A stretch of 40,491 nucleotides of DNA from Ruminococcus sp. CAG:254 (GCA_000433635.1 HF997976.1:34003-74493); one strand, 5' to 3'; positions 26,101 through 34,260 are shown, counted from the stretch's first letter. The notes: generated by a model not told the origin, from the letters alone. A program made the numbers and translations.

Positions 26101-27548
26101 TCGATGGCGATAAAGCACCGGATATTGACTTGAATTTCTCGAGTGAATATCAATCTTCTGCCCATCGTTACACAGAAGAACTGTTCGGGCGAGATAATGT
26201 GTTTAAAGCCGGAACGATTGCCGCTGTGGCAGATAAAACTGCGTATGGTTATGTGAAAAAATATCTGGACGAACGGGGCATTACTTGCAGTCCAACAGAA
26301 ATCAATCGTCTTTCCATTGGCTGCACCGGCATCAAGCGAACAACGGGACAGCATCCGGGCGGAATGGTCGTTGTGCCGAATGATTATGATGTATATGACT
26401 TTACCCCTGTGCAGCATCCTGCTGATTCAGCGGATTCAGATGTCATTACAACACATTTCGACTTCCATTCTCTGCACGATACGATTTTGAAACTGGATGA
26501 ATTGGGGCATGTTGTTCCGACGATGTACCGACACTTGGAAAACATCACAGGGTTGGATATTCGGGAAGTTCCCACAACAGATCCTCGTGTCATCCGGATG
26601 TGTACCCATGCAGAAGAATTAGGTGTATCAGGAAAGGATATTTATTGCAAGACGGGCAGTCTGGGCATTCCGGAAATGGGCACTGGTTTTACCATTCAAA
26701 TGCTGCTGGATTCTAATCCAACGAAGTTCAGCGACTTTTTACAGGTTTCTGGCTTGTCCCATGGTACAGACGTATGGCTTGGAAATGCAAAGGATTTGAT
26801 TGACAACGGAACGTGTACCATTTCTGATGTAATCGGAACGAGAGATAGTATTATGACTTACCTGCTGCATAAGGGTGTAGAGCCAAAGCAAGCCTTTCAG
26901 ATTATGGAAGACACTCGAAAGGGTAAAGCTCCAAAAACCTTTACGCCAGAGCGGATTCAAATGCTGAAAGACCACAATGTTCCAGATTGGTACATTGACA
27001 GCTGCTTGAAAATCAAATACATGTTCCCGAAAGCCCATGCGGCTGCTTATGTAACCGCTGCCATTAAATTGGGATGGTTTAAATTATATCGTCCATTGGC
27101 ATATTATGCAGTTTATTTCAGCACCCGTGGGGATGACTTTGATGTGGAACTGGTTATGCAGGGAAAAGAAGCCGTTCATAACCGCATTGAAGAACTGCGA
27201 GAAAAGGGCAACGAACGCACAAAGAAAGAGTCTGACCAGTTGGATTTGCTCTATATTATCAATGAAATGCTGTGTCGGGGATTGGATTTCCTGCCGATTG
27301 ATTTGTATCGTTCACACGCTTCGCAGTATCTGGTAGAGGATGAGAAAATCCGGATTCCATTTTCTGCAATCAGCGGCATTGGATTGTCAGCTGCCAATGC
27401 ATTGTATGAAGCAGCACAGAAACGGGATTTTATCTCTATCGAAGAATTCCAGAACCGCAGCGGAGCATCGAAAACAGTCATAGAAACATTGGAAAAGTTG
27501 AATGCATTCGGCAATTTGCCGAAATCCAGTCAAATGACCCTCTTTTAA
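23196..27548 (+). CDS. polC: DNA polymerase III alpha subunit, PolC type
   Basis: Leading-strand replicase of low-GC Gram-positives, 1450 residues. Domains: N-terminal region (1-190), OB fold (about 246-328), PHP part one from 342 (ELHCHTAMSQMDA), inserted DEDD proofreading exonuclease about 432-600 (FDVETTG with D437/E439, AHNARFDTSF, HHRACNDAQM), PHP remainder, then the polymerase with GSRGSVGSSFVA, a CPKC...CPKCG zinc site and the catalytic PDIDLNFS motif. FPKAHAAAYV and the terminal region are intact. Start overlaps the ispG stop (TAATG); the ATG six codons on, with AAAGG before it, is also possible. It ends the long pyrH-polC run. Confidence 0.98.
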   Translation: MKGVHPMETLRFSDFLDSYIQTMPDSMQDGMLYRLTYAENLTRLTFYVTFPQLVPANDLFSLEKTLQQALEIETVRIAPNYAATLCQTAYFPELLQLLKREQPVVNGFFDHAQIQQDGQNWTITLKNGGYEIVQRYHVAEQLQNLLQRLFSVSIKVEILGEAAVSTESYQQMQETAEKTVSKHTEQLQATAPTKSSDKAEPAKSKPVALSVELENVVPGSATLIKGRTIRDNPISITEALGREGQRSVILADVFAMEVREVRGERTVATYQVTDYENSVLVKLFDTTENLKKIPLSEIKKGSTLLLLGRIDYDNFAREMVLKPDSIMMVQRKKKEDHAEKKRVELHCHTAMSQMDAITEAGKLVNRAHEWGHPAIAITDHGIAQAFPDAMNAWNATKDPNFKIIYGCEAYVVNDLQKKTIIDESDPRSLQDEIIIFDVETTGLSYTKDRLTEIGAVKLRNLQIVDTFSIMVNPGKPIPPKIVELTGITDQMVANAPGEREAIQQFMEFCGSEKPVLAAHNARFDTSFIRNACERQNISFSFVTLDTLILSQVMLPNIAKHKLDSVAKALKLGKFDHHRACNDAQMLAKIYVKLVSQLIQEKGLQTLAELNTKTEEIDVKKLKSYHQIILVRNQAGLKNLYKLISYGHLKYFYRKPLLPKSVLQEHREGLIFGSACEAGELFRALVENRPHEEIVELAKFYDYLEIQPDLNNAFMMRNGTAANREELRDYNRAIVKLGEELNMPVCATCDVHFMDPGDAKFREILQAGQGYDDAKFQPPLYFRTTDEMLEEFSYLGKEKAYEVVVENTNRIADCIEHIRPIPKGTFTPNIDGAEEDLTRITNEKAKEIYGDPLPELVEKRLNRELGSIIKHGFAVLYIIAQKLVWDSVAHGYEVGSRGSVGSSFVASMAGISEVNPLAPHYVCPKCKHSEFITDGSVGSGFDLPAKKCPKCGTEMNRDGHDIPFETFLGFDGDKAPDIDLNFSSEYQSSAHRYTEELFGRDNVFKAGTIAAVADKTAYGYVKKYLDERGITCSPTEINRLSIGCTGIKRTTGQHPGGMVVVPNDYDVYDFTPVQHPADSADSDVITTHFDFHSLHDTILKLDELGHVVPTMYRHLENITGLDIREVPTTDPRVIRMCTHAEELGVSGKDIYCKTGSLGIPEMGTGFTIQMLLDSNPTKFSDFLQVSGLSHGTDVWLGNAKDLIDNGTCTISDVIGTRDSIMTYLLHKGVEPKQAFQIMEDTRKGKAPKTFTPERIQMLKDHNVPDWYIDSCLKIKYMFPKAHAAAYVTAAIKLGWFKLYRPLAYYAVYFSTRGDDFDVELVMQGKEAVHNRIEELREKGNERTKKESDQLDLLYIINEMLCRGLDFLPIDLYRSHASQYLVEDEKIRIPFSAISGIGLSAANALYEAAQKRDFISIEEFQNRSGASKTVIETLEKLNAFGNLPKSSQMTLF

Positions 27549-27549
27549 C

Positions 27550-27578
27550 TTGACAAAATTGTGATAGCGTGGTATTAT
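27550..27578 (+). promoter_or_regulatory. Promoter of the histidine operon
   Basis: TTGACA (27550-27555) and TATTAT (27573-27578) with a 17-base spacer, directly after the polC stop. The start region carries a direct repeat CATAGTA-G-CATAGTA. The leader is only about 35 bases, too short for a T-box or a His attenuator. Confidence 0.8.
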
Positions 27579-27619
27579 GTTACCATAGTAGCATAGTAAA
27601 GTGCTTTTAGGAGGAACAC

Positions 27620-28816
27620 ATGAGAAATTATAATCGAATTACGCCGGAAGGGACAAAAGATTTATTATTAGAAGAATGCCTTGTGCGGCGAGAAACAGAA
27701 GAAAAAATTCGTTCTGTTTTTCAGAGTCAGGGATATGATGAATTGGTAACACCGGGATTGGAATTTTTTGATGTTTTTCAGTCAGAAGCCGTTCAGTATC
27801 CGCAAGAACAGCTGTATAAATTGACCGACAGCAAGGGACGGCTGATTGTACTGCGTCCGGAATCCACTGCTCCGATTGCAAGAGTTGTTGCAACCCGTCT
27901 GCGGGAAGCTATGCTGCCACAGCGGCTGTGCTATATGCAGACTGCTTACCGCTTTGAACCAGCATTGAAGGGCAGAAGCGATGAATTTATGCAGGCAGGT
28001 GCGGAATTGATTGGTTCAGATTCCTATATGGCAGATTTGGAAATGGCAAGCATGGCAATTGATGTGCTGAAACGCTGCAACGAAACCAGCTATTATCTGG
28101 AATTGGGCGATGCCGGTATTTTCAAGGAATTGATGCGGGAATTGAACGCTGCACCGGCAACCAAAGAAGAAATCCGGTATCTGATTGAAACAAAGAACTA
28201 TTCTGCATTGAATGACTTACTGGATACATTGGGTGACAATCAGCTGATTCACGCTTTGAAGAAACTGCCGTCTTTGTTTGGCGGAGAAGAAGTGTTCGAT
28301 AAGATGGAACAGCTCTACTGCACGCCACAGATTCAGGAGATGTTGCAATATCTGCGGAAACTGTATCGGGAAATTGCAGCACTGATTGGAACAGAACGGC
28401 TGAGCGTAGATCTTGGCATTGTCAACAAGGCAGATTATTACACAGGTATGATTCTCAAGGGCTATTTGGAAGGCTATGGCGATGAAGTTTTGTCTGGCGG
28501 TCGGTATAATAAGCTGCTGGCAAGCTTTGGCTATGATGTTCCGGCAGTCGGCTTTGCCGTCAATGTAGATGCCGTTGCAAAGGTTGCCATGAAAAAGAAT
28601 CCACGGACAAAGAAAGCGGCTGATGCTGCCATTTATGCAGCACCTGGCTATGAAGCAGCTGCCATTGCACTGGCAGAAACCAAACGAGAAGCAGGATTGA
28701 CTGTAGAATTTGCACTGGTATCCTCCGCAGAAGCAGCATTGGACTATGCAAAGAATCGGAAGATTTCCACCTTATATCAAGTAGAAAAAGAAGTTACGGA
28801 GGTCACAGTATTATGA
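27620..28816 (+). CDS. hisZ: ATP phosphoribosyltransferase regulatory subunit
   Basis: HisZ is a catalytically inactive histidyl-tRNA synthetase paralogue that complexes with short HisG and mediates histidine feedback. The 398-residue protein shows the class II synthetase core: TPEGTKDLL, LYKLTDSKGRLIVLRPESTAPIAR (motif 2 region), YRFEPALKGRSDEFMQAGAELIG, and the late SGGRYNKLLASFGYDVPAVGFAV. It lacks a clear C-terminal anticodon-binding domain of a true HisRS and lies directly before short-form hisG, which decides the call. ATG has AGGAGG about seven bases upstream. The stop overlaps hisG (ATGA). Confidence 0.94.
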   Translation: MRNYNRITPEGTKDLLLEECLVRRETEEKIRSVFQSQGYDELVTPGLEFFDVFQSEAVQYPQEQLYKLTDSKGRLIVLRPESTAPIARVVATRLREAMLPQRLCYMQTAYRFEPALKGRSDEFMQAGAELIGSDSYMADLEMASMAIDVLKRCNETSYYLELGDAGIFKELMRELNAAPATKEEIRYLIETKNYSALNDLLDTLGDNQLIHALKKLPSLFGGEEVFDKMEQLYCTPQIQEMLQYLRKLYREIAALIGTERLSVDLGIVNKADYYTGMILKGYLEGYGDEVLSGGRYNKLLASFGYDVPAVGFAVNVDAVAKVAMKKNPRTKKAADAAIYAAPGYEAAAIALAETKREAGLTVEFALVSSAEAALDYAKNRKISTLYQVEKEVTEVTVL

Positions 28817-29442
28817 CAAAACCGCTGAGAATTGCGTTGACAAAAGGACGTTTGGAAAAAGATACCGTTGGCTTGCTGGAAAAGCTGGGTTATGATTGCG
28901 AAGCGGTACATAATAAGGGCAGACGATTGATTTTGCCGATTCCGGATGGAAATATGGAAGTTGTACTCTCCAAGGCTGCCGATGTGATCACCTATGTGGA
29001 GCATGGCGTTTGTGATTTGGGCGTTGTCGGAAAAGATACCATTCTGGAAATGTCTGGCAAGTTCTTTGAACTGGCAGATCTGGGCTTTGGAAAGTGTCGG
29101 TTTGCACTGGCAACCAAAAAGGGAACGGATTTTTACAGCGGATATGGTGTCAAGTGCATTGCAACCAAGTATCCAAACATTGCACGCCGATTCTTTGAAA
29201 GCAAGGGCATGGATGTTGACATTGTAAAAATCGAAGGTTCTGTAGAGTTAGCACCGCTGCTGGAACTGTCAGACGGAATCGTAGATATTGTAGAAACAGG
29301 GGTAACCCTGAAAGAAAATGGACTGGAAGTTGTCGAAGAAATCGTTCCGATTTCTTCAAGACTGATTGCAAATGTTGTCAGCCTGAAAATGCGGCAGCAG
29401 GAAATTGAATCGTTGATTCAAAAAATCGAGGAGGTATTATAA
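28813..29442 (+). CDS. hisG: ATP phosphoribosyltransferase, short form (catalytic)
   Basis: First step of histidine synthesis: ATP plus PRPP. At 209 residues it lacks the C-terminal regulatory domain and therefore needs HisZ, encoded just upstream. Motifs: ALTKGRLEKD, GVCDLGVVGKDTI, FALATKKG, ATKYPNIARRFFE and the PRPP loop DGIVDIVETGVTLKENGL. ATG overlaps the hisZ stop; GGAGG lies ten bases upstream within hisZ. Confidence 0.97.
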   Translation: MTKPLRIALTKGRLEKDTVGLLEKLGYDCEAVHNKGRRLILPIPDGNMEVVLSKAADVITYVEHGVCDLGVVGKDTILEMSGKFFELADLGFGKCRFALATKKGTDFYSGYGVKCIATKYPNIARRFFESKGMDVDIVKIEGSVELAPLLELSDGIVDIVETGVTLKENGLEVVEEIVPISSRLIANVVSLKMRQQEIESLIQKIEEVL

Positions 29443-29444
29443 GC

Positions 29445-30749
29445 ATGATTACCATGAAGCAAATCAATGCAAGCGTTGCAGAAGAACGGGAAGCATTTTT
29501 TCAGTTGTTGGATGAAAGAACAGGCGAAACCAATCAGCGTGTGACAGAAACCGTACAGGAAATTCTGAAAACAGTAAAAGCTGGCGGTGATGATGCTGTT
29601 AAAAATTATACTTTAAAATTTGATGGCAGCTTGCCGGAATATTACGAAGTGCCGAGAGAAGTCATCAACGATGCGTTGACCGATGCTGACCAAGCATTTG
29701 TAGATGCTATGTTAAACGCCATTGAAAATGTACGGGATTTCCACCAGCGTCAGGTTGAACAAGGTTTTATTCACCCGATGGCAAACGGTGTCATTTTAGG
29801 ACAGCGGGTAAGAGGTCTGGAACGTGTTGGTTTGTATGTGCCGGGTGGTACAGCTGCTTATCCGTCCAGTGTCATCATGAATGCTGTTCCTGCAAAGATT
29901 GCTGGCGTAAAAGAAATTATCATGGTAACACCGCCGAGAAAAGACGGGACACCGAATCCCGATATTCTGATTGCAGCCGCTTTGTGCGGTGTTGACCGGA
30001 TTTTCCTGTCTGGCGGGGCACAGGCAATTGCAGCACTGGCATACGGAACAAAGGAAATTCCAAAGGTCGATAAAATCGTTGGCCCTGGAAATATCTATGT
30101 TGCAACCGCAAAGAAGCTGCTGTACGGAATTGTGGACATTGATATGATTGCAGGACCAAGCGAAGTACTGGTTATGGCAGATGAAACCGCCAATCCAGCC
30201 TTTGCGGCAGCAGATTTGATGTCACAGGCGGAACACGATGTTATGGCATCTTCCATTCTGGTTACCACCAGTGAAAAGCTGGCAGAACAGGTACAGGCAG
30301 AAATCAATCGGCAGGTTCAGACACTGGAACGAAAAGAAATCATCGAAAAATCCATGAATACCTACGGGGCAATTCTGCTCTGCAACAGCCGGGAAGAAGC
30401 AACAGCTCTGGCAAATCGGGTTGCACCGGAACACTTGGAAGTGCTGATGGAAAATCCAATGGAACTGCTGGGTGCATTGGACAACGCTGGCTCTGTATTC
30501 CTTGGACAGTATGCATCAGAACCATTGGGGGACTACTATGCTGGCCCGAACCACGTTCTTCCGACCAGTGGAACGGCTCGGTTCTTCTCTCCGCTGGGCG
30601 TTGCAAGCTTTACAAAGCGTTCCAGCTATACGTATTATACCAAGGATGCCCTGCGTGCAGCAAAGGATGATATTGTATTGATTGCAAATCGGGAGGGCTT
30701 GACTGCACATGCCAATGCCATTACCGTTCGGTTTGAAGACGAAAAGTAA
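29445..30749 (+). CDS. hisD: Histidinol dehydrogenase
   Basis: It performs the last two oxidations from histidinol to histidine, using zinc and NAD. The 434-residue protein has VPGGTAAYPSSVIMN, FLSGGAQAIAALAYG, GPGNIYVATAK, DMIAGPSEVLV, LMSQAEHD (zinc ligands), VAPEHLEV (catalytic Glu/His) and GDYYAGPNHVLPTSG. The ATG lies two bases after the hisG stop, nine bases after GAGGAGGT. A second ATG two codons later (MKQI) is possible. Confidence 0.97.
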   Translation: MITMKQINASVAEEREAFFQLLDERTGETNQRVTETVQEILKTVKAGGDDAVKNYTLKFDGSLPEYYEVPREVINDALTDADQAFVDAMLNAIENVRDFHQRQVEQGFIHPMANGVILGQRVRGLERVGLYVPGGTAAYPSSVIMNAVPAKIAGVKEIIMVTPPRKDGTPNPDILIAAALCGVDRIFLSGGAQAIAALAYGTKEIPKVDKIVGPGNIYVATAKKLLYGIVDIDMIAGPSEVLVMADETANPAFAAADLMSQAEHDVMASSILVTTSEKLAEQVQAEINRQVQTLERKEIIEKSMNTYGAILLCNSREEATALANRVAPEHLEVLMENPMELLGALDNAGSVFLGQYASEPLGDYYAGPNHVLPTSGTARFFSPLGVASFTKRSSYTYYTKDALRAAKDDIVLIANREGLTAHANAITVRFEDEK

Positions 30750-30764
30750 TAGAGAGGTGTCATC

Positions 30765-31346
30765 ATGAGAGAAGCCGTAATCGAACGCAACACCAAAGAA
30801 ACACAGATTCAAGTGAAAGTGGTTTTGGATGGAAAAGGTGTTGCAAATATTCATACCGGCATTGGTTTTTTTGACCACATGCTGACCGCCTTAGCTGTAC
30901 ACAGCGGCATTAGTATGCACATTCAGGTCGCTGGAGATTTGCATGTAGATGGACATCACACCGTAGAAGACACCGGCATTGTACTGGGAAAAGCCATCGG
31001 GGAAGCACTGGGCGACAAGTCCGGTATTACCCGTTATGGTAGTGCATTTATTCCCATGGATGAATCCCTTGCATTTTGCAGCTTGGACATCAGCAATCGT
31101 CCATTTCTGGTATTTCAGGGGACATTCACCAATGCGATGATTGGACAATATGATACTTGCTTGACAGAAGAATTTTTCCGTGCGTTTGCTTTTCAGGCAG
31201 GCATTACCCTGCACATCAATATGATGTATGGTACAAACGACCATCACAAATGCGAAGCTGCTTTTAAGGCAGTTGCCCATGCGTTGCAGATTGCCATTAC
31301 ACCGACGAAGAGTGGACAAACACTTTCTACGAAAGGGGTTTTATAA
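30765..31346 (+). CDS. hisB: Imidazoleglycerol-phosphate dehydratase
   Basis: Monofunctional HisB (193 residues) dehydrates imidazoleglycerol phosphate and uses manganese. The family repeats are visible: TGIGFFDHMLTALAVHSG, VDGHHTVEDTGIVLGKAI, ALGDKSGITRYGSAFIPMDE, and FFRAFAFQAGITLHI...NDHHKCEAAFKAVA. There is no phosphatase domain, so histidinol phosphatase must be encoded elsewhere. ATG follows GAGAGGT by six bases. Confidence 0.97.
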   Translation: MREAVIERNTKETQIQVKVVLDGKGVANIHTGIGFFDHMLTALAVHSGISMHIQVAGDLHVDGHHTVEDTGIVLGKAIGEALGDKSGITRYGSAFIPMDESLAFCSLDISNRPFLVFQGTFTNAMIGQYDTCLTEEFFRAFAFQAGITLHINMMYGTNDHHKCEAAFKAVAHALQIAITPTKSGQTLSTKGVL

Positions 31347-31952
31347 ATGATTGCCATTGTCGATTACGGTGCTGGAAATATCTTCAGTGTCAAAAATGCA
31401 CTGGATTTTTTGGGACTGGAAAGCCAGTTGACCGATGACGCTGCTGCCATTCAGGCAGCAGATGCCATCATCCTGCCGGGGGTTGGAGCATTTCCAAGTG
31501 CAATGCAGATGTTGAAAGAACGGAATTTGGTATCTGTTTTACAGACAGAATCTAAGAAGAAGCCGTTTTTAGGAATTTGCCTTGGCATGCAGCTGATTTT
31601 TGAAAAAGGCTATGAATTTGAAGCGTGTGATGGACTGGGACTGATTCCAGGAACAGTGGAAAAAATTCCGGCAAACGGTTTAATTATTCCGCACATGGGC
31701 TGGAACAAACTGGAATATCAGATTGATTGCCCATTGCTGCACAATTTGGGTGAAGAAGCATATGTTTATTTCGTTCATTCTTATCAGGCAGTCGTTGCAC
31801 CGGAATATCTGGCAGCGTATGTGACCTATGGCGGACAGATTCCGGCAATGGTTTATGATGGAAAGACAGTATTCGGGGCACAGTTCCATCCGGAAAAGAG
31901 TGGGGAAACCGGCTTGCAGATTTTAAGAAACTTTGGAGGATTGCTGAAATGA
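31347..31952 (+). CDS. hisH: Imidazole glycerol phosphate synthase, glutaminase subunit
   Basis: A class I glutamine amidotransferase (201 residues) that feeds ammonia to HisF. The catalytic triad is seen as Cys in FLGICLGMQ and His/Glu in AQFHPEKSG; the N-terminal VDYGAGNIFSVKNAL is typical. The ATG starts directly after the hisB stop; AAAGGGG is eight bases upstream. The stop overlaps hisA. Confidence 0.97.
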   Translation: MIAIVDYGAGNIFSVKNALDFLGLESQLTDDAAAIQAADAIILPGVGAFPSAMQMLKERNLVSVLQTESKKKPFLGICLGMQLIFEKGYEFEACDGLGLIPGTVEKIPANGLIIPHMGWNKLEYQIDCPLLHNLGEEAYVYFVHSYQAVVAPEYLAAYVTYGGQIPAMVYDGKTVFGAQFHPEKSGETGLQILRNFGGLLK

Positions 31953-32677
31953 TTATTTTACCTGCAATTGATATTCAGGATGGAACGTGTGTCCGTCTGG
32001 TAAAGGGTGACTTTGCAACTTCTCACAAAGTTGCAGAAGATTACCGGAAAACAGCTGCTGGATTTGTAGCAGCTGGGGCATCCTGGATTCACATGGTGGA
32101 TTTGGATGGAGCAAGAGCTGGAGAACCCAAAAATGCCGATTTGTTTTTGGATGTTGCAAAAAATACGCCGTTAAAAGTGGAACTGGGCGGCGGTATTCGC
32201 AGCTTGGATACAGTAGAAGCCTACTTAAAGGGCGGTATTTCCCGTGTCATTCTCGGTTCGATTGCGTTGAAGAATCCGCAGATTGTAAAAGATGCAGTCA
32301 AGGAATACGGCGAACGAATCGCTGTTGGAATTGATGCAAAAAATGGTATGGTTGCAGTGGAAGGCTGGCTGGACAGTTCTTCTGTAGATTATCTGTCTTT
32401 GGCAAAAGAAATGGCTGCTGTTGGCGTGCAGTATATCATTTATACGGATATTTCCAGAGATGGCACGCTGTCCGGCGTAAATACCGAACAGTTGCAGCAG
32501 ATTCATCAGGCAGTCGGAGCAGGCTGCAACATCATTGCAAGCGGTGGTGTGCATACCATTGCAGATATTCAGGCTTGCAAGCAGATGGGTTTGTATGGAA
32601 CAATTTGCGGAAAGTCCCTGTATCAGGGCACATTGCAATTGGAAGATGCCATTGCTTGTGCTGGTGCACAGGTATAA
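31949..32677 (+). CDS. hisA: Phosphoribosylformimino-5-aminoimidazole carboxamide ribotide isomerase
   Basis: A 242-residue (beta/alpha)8 barrel that carries out the Amadori rearrangement of ProFAR. The two catalytic Asp are in LPAIDIQDGTCVRLVKGD and the second half-barrel VGIDAKNGMVAVEGW; phosphate-binding VELGGGIRS and ASGGVHTIADI loops are present. ATGA overlap with hisH; GGAGG nine bases upstream. Confidence 0.97.
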   Translation: MIILPAIDIQDGTCVRLVKGDFATSHKVAEDYRKTAAGFVAAGASWIHMVDLDGARAGEPKNADLFLDVAKNTPLKVELGGGIRSLDTVEAYLKGGISRVILGSIALKNPQIVKDAVKEYGERIAVGIDAKNGMVAVEGWLDSSSVDYLSLAKEMAAVGVQYIIYTDISRDGTLSGVNTEQLQQIHQAVGAGCNIIASGGVHTIADIQACKQMGLYGTICGKSLYQGTLQLEDAIACAGAQV

Positions 32678-32695
32678 GAAAGGAGGCTGTCAATT

Positions 32696-33451
32696 ATGCT
32701 GGCAAAGAGAATCATTCCTTGTTTGGATGTGCGAGATGGAAAAGTAGTAAAAGGTGTCAAATTCGAGGGCGTTCGAGATGTTGGTGACCCGGTTGCTTTG
32801 GCACAGGCTTACAATGAACAGGGTGCAGATGAAATTGTATTTTATGATATTACAGCCTCCTATGAAAAAAGAGGTGTCATTTTAGACGTTGTACGGGAAG
32901 CTGCTAAGAAAATTTTTGTACCGCTGACCGTTGGCGGTGGCATCAAGAGCATTGATGATTTCCGAGAAACACTGCGTGCAGGAGCTGACAAGGTTTCCAT
33001 CAATTCGCAAGCAGTACAGAATCCTTCTTTAATTCGGGAAGCAGCAGACATTTTCGGTTGTCAGTGCGTTTGCGTGGGCATTGATGCAAAGAAAATTGGC
33101 GACCATAAGTGGACGGTTTTCATCAATGGTGCAAGAGTGGATATGCATTTGGATTTGATTGACTGGGTAAAGCAGTGTGAACAGCTGGGTGCAGGTGAAA
33201 TCTGCTTGAATTCCATTGATGCAGATGGTACAAAAGAGGGCTTTGACTTGCCCATGCTGAAAGCTGTTTGCGATGCGGTTTCCATTCCGGTCATTGCCAG
33301 CGGTGGAGCAGGCAAGCTGGAAGACTTTGCAGAGGCATTCCAAGAAACAGGCTGCTCCGCAGCACTGGCAGCATCTTTGTTCCACTTTGGAGAATTGACC
33401 GTGCAGGATGTAAAGGCAGACTGCCGGAAAAAAGGCATCTTAATGCGATGA
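32696..33451 (+). CDS. hisF: Imidazole glycerol phosphate synthase, cyclase subunit
   Basis: A 251-residue barrel that partners HisH and makes imidazole glycerol phosphate and AICAR. Features: RIIPCLDVRDGKVVKGVKF, EIVFYDITAS, LTVGGGIKSIDDFRETLRAGADKVSINS, CVGIDAKK, and IASGGAGKLEDFAEAF. Catalytic Asp residues are in CLDV and GIDA. ATG follows AAAGGAGG by nine bases. Its stop overlaps the SdpI-like gene (ATGA). Confidence 0.97.
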   Translation: MLAKRIIPCLDVRDGKVVKGVKFEGVRDVGDPVALAQAYNEQGADEIVFYDITASYEKRGVILDVVREAAKKIFVPLTVGGGIKSIDDFRETLRAGADKVSINSQAVQNPSLIREAADIFGCQCVCVGIDAKKIGDHKWTVFINGARVDMHLDLIDWVKQCEQLGAGEICLNSIDADGTKEGFDLPMLKAVCDAVSIPVIASGGAGKLEDFAEAFQETGCSAALAASLFHFGELTVQDVKADCRKKGILMR

Positions 33452-33834
33452 AAGTATTTGATATTGTTTTTATGGTACTCATTCCATTGGTTCTGTTATT
33501 TGCAGGCTGGATGATGCAATTTCATCCGCCAAAAAAACAAAATGTATGGATTGGATATCGAACCACCCGTTCCATGAAAAATGCAGAAACGTGGCGGTTT
33601 GCCAATACTTACTGCGGAAAATGCTGGTGCATCAGCGGTGGAATTTTGCTATTGATTGCAGTTGGCTGTTCCGTTGGATATTTTTTCATGTCCATGAAAA
33701 TGCAAACGATGGTTTTGCTTGGAAATATTGTTTTGCAAATGGCGGTTTTGATTTGCACGATTTTTCAGACGGAACGGGCAATTCGGACACAATTTGATGA
33801 AACAGGAAAAAGAAAGGATACAACGCATGATTAA
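33448..33834 (+). CDS. SdpI/YhfL-family membrane protein inside the histidine operon
   Basis: 128 residues with three hydrophobic helices (about 4-23, 61-82 and 88-108). Between the first two is the SdpI-family signature: NVWIGYRTTRSMKNAETWRFANTYCG, read here in parts as WIGYRTTRS and TWRFANTYCGK. Family members include the immunity protein to the SdpC toxin of Bacillus, but most are uncharacterised membrane proteins. The ATG overlaps the hisF stop and the 3' end overlaps hisI by eight bases, so it is tightly integrated in the operon. No toxin gene is nearby. Its ribosome site is weak, so it may be expressed mainly by coupling. Function in relation to histidine is unknown. Confidence 0.8.
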   Translation: MKVFDIVFMVLIPLVLLFAGWMMQFHPPKKQNVWIGYRTTRSMKNAETWRFANTYCGKCWCISGGILLLIAVGCSVGYFFMSMKMQTMVLLGNIVLQMAVLICTIFQTERAIRTQFDETGKRKDTTHD

Positions 33835-34174
33835 AATTGATTGTAATCATTTGGATGCCTATTTTGAAAAAGGCGACCTGATTCCAGCAATTGTCTATGA
33901 AGTCAACACCAAAACCGTGTTAATGCTGGCATATATGAACCGAGAAAGCCTGAAAAAGACACTGGAAACCGGATACACTTGGTTCTGGAGTCGTTCTCGG
34001 CAGGAACTTTGGAATAAAGGTGCAACTTCCGGACATCTGCAAAAAGTCATCAGTATGTACAGTGATTGCGACAATGATACTTTGCTGGTCAATGTAGAAC
34101 AAACTGGTGTTGCTTGCCATACAGGTTCTTATAGCTGCTTCTTCCGTGAGATGTACGAAGCAGAAGAAAAATAA
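33827..34174 (+). CDS. hisI: Phosphoribosyl-AMP cyclohydrolase
   Basis: A 115-residue zinc and magnesium enzyme that opens PR-AMP. Motifs: PAIVYEVNTKTVLMLAYMN, TWFWSRSRQELWNKGATSGH, then CDNDTLLVNVEQ with the three zinc Cys (CDND, GVACH, YSCF). There is no fused HisE domain. I choose ATG 33827, eight bases after AAAGGA; upstream in-frame ATGs at 33794 and 33797 would overlap more of the SdpI-like gene. It is the last recognised his gene; hisE and hisC are not in the window. Confidence 0.96.
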   Translation: MIKIDCNHLDAYFEKGDLIPAIVYEVNTKTVLMLAYMNRESLKKTLETGYTWFWSRSRQELWNKGATSGHLQKVISMYSDCDNDTLLVNVEQTGVACHTGSYSCFFREMYEAEEK

Positions 34175-34188
34175 AAAAGCTGTCACAA

Positions 34189-34260
34189 AAACGCCTCCCA
34201 CTGAATAGACTGTAGAGAAACAGCGTGAAACTGTTTCTATGTTTTTCATGGGAGGCGTTT
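34189..34260 (+). promoter_or_regulatory. Long hairpin that pairs with the ribosome-binding site of the Cys-rich gene
   Basis: Perfect 12-base arms AAACGCCTCCCA (34189-34200) and TGGGAGGCGTTT (34249-34260). The 3' arm contains GGGAGG, the ribosome site of the ATG at 34263, seven bases away; the 5' arm contains the complementary CCTCCC. The enclosed 48 bases hold a second perfect hairpin, AGAAACAG (34216-34223) with CTGTTTCT (34231-34238). There is no U run, so a role in translation is more likely than termination, though an unusual his-operon terminator cannot be excluded. Confidence 0.65.

Noticed and set aside
27579..27619. T-box or His attenuator before hisZ
   Set aside because: Only about 35 bases lie between the probable transcription start and the ribosome site, too short for either.
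27620..28816. Histidyl-tRNA synthetase (hisS) for this gene
   Set aside because: Length, poor C-terminal anticodon domain and position directly before short-form hisG favour HisZ.
33448..33834. Toxin-immunity locus of the sdp type
   Set aside because: Only the SdpI-like membrane protein is present; no SdpC-like toxin, SdpA/B maturation genes or SdpR repressor are visible nearby.
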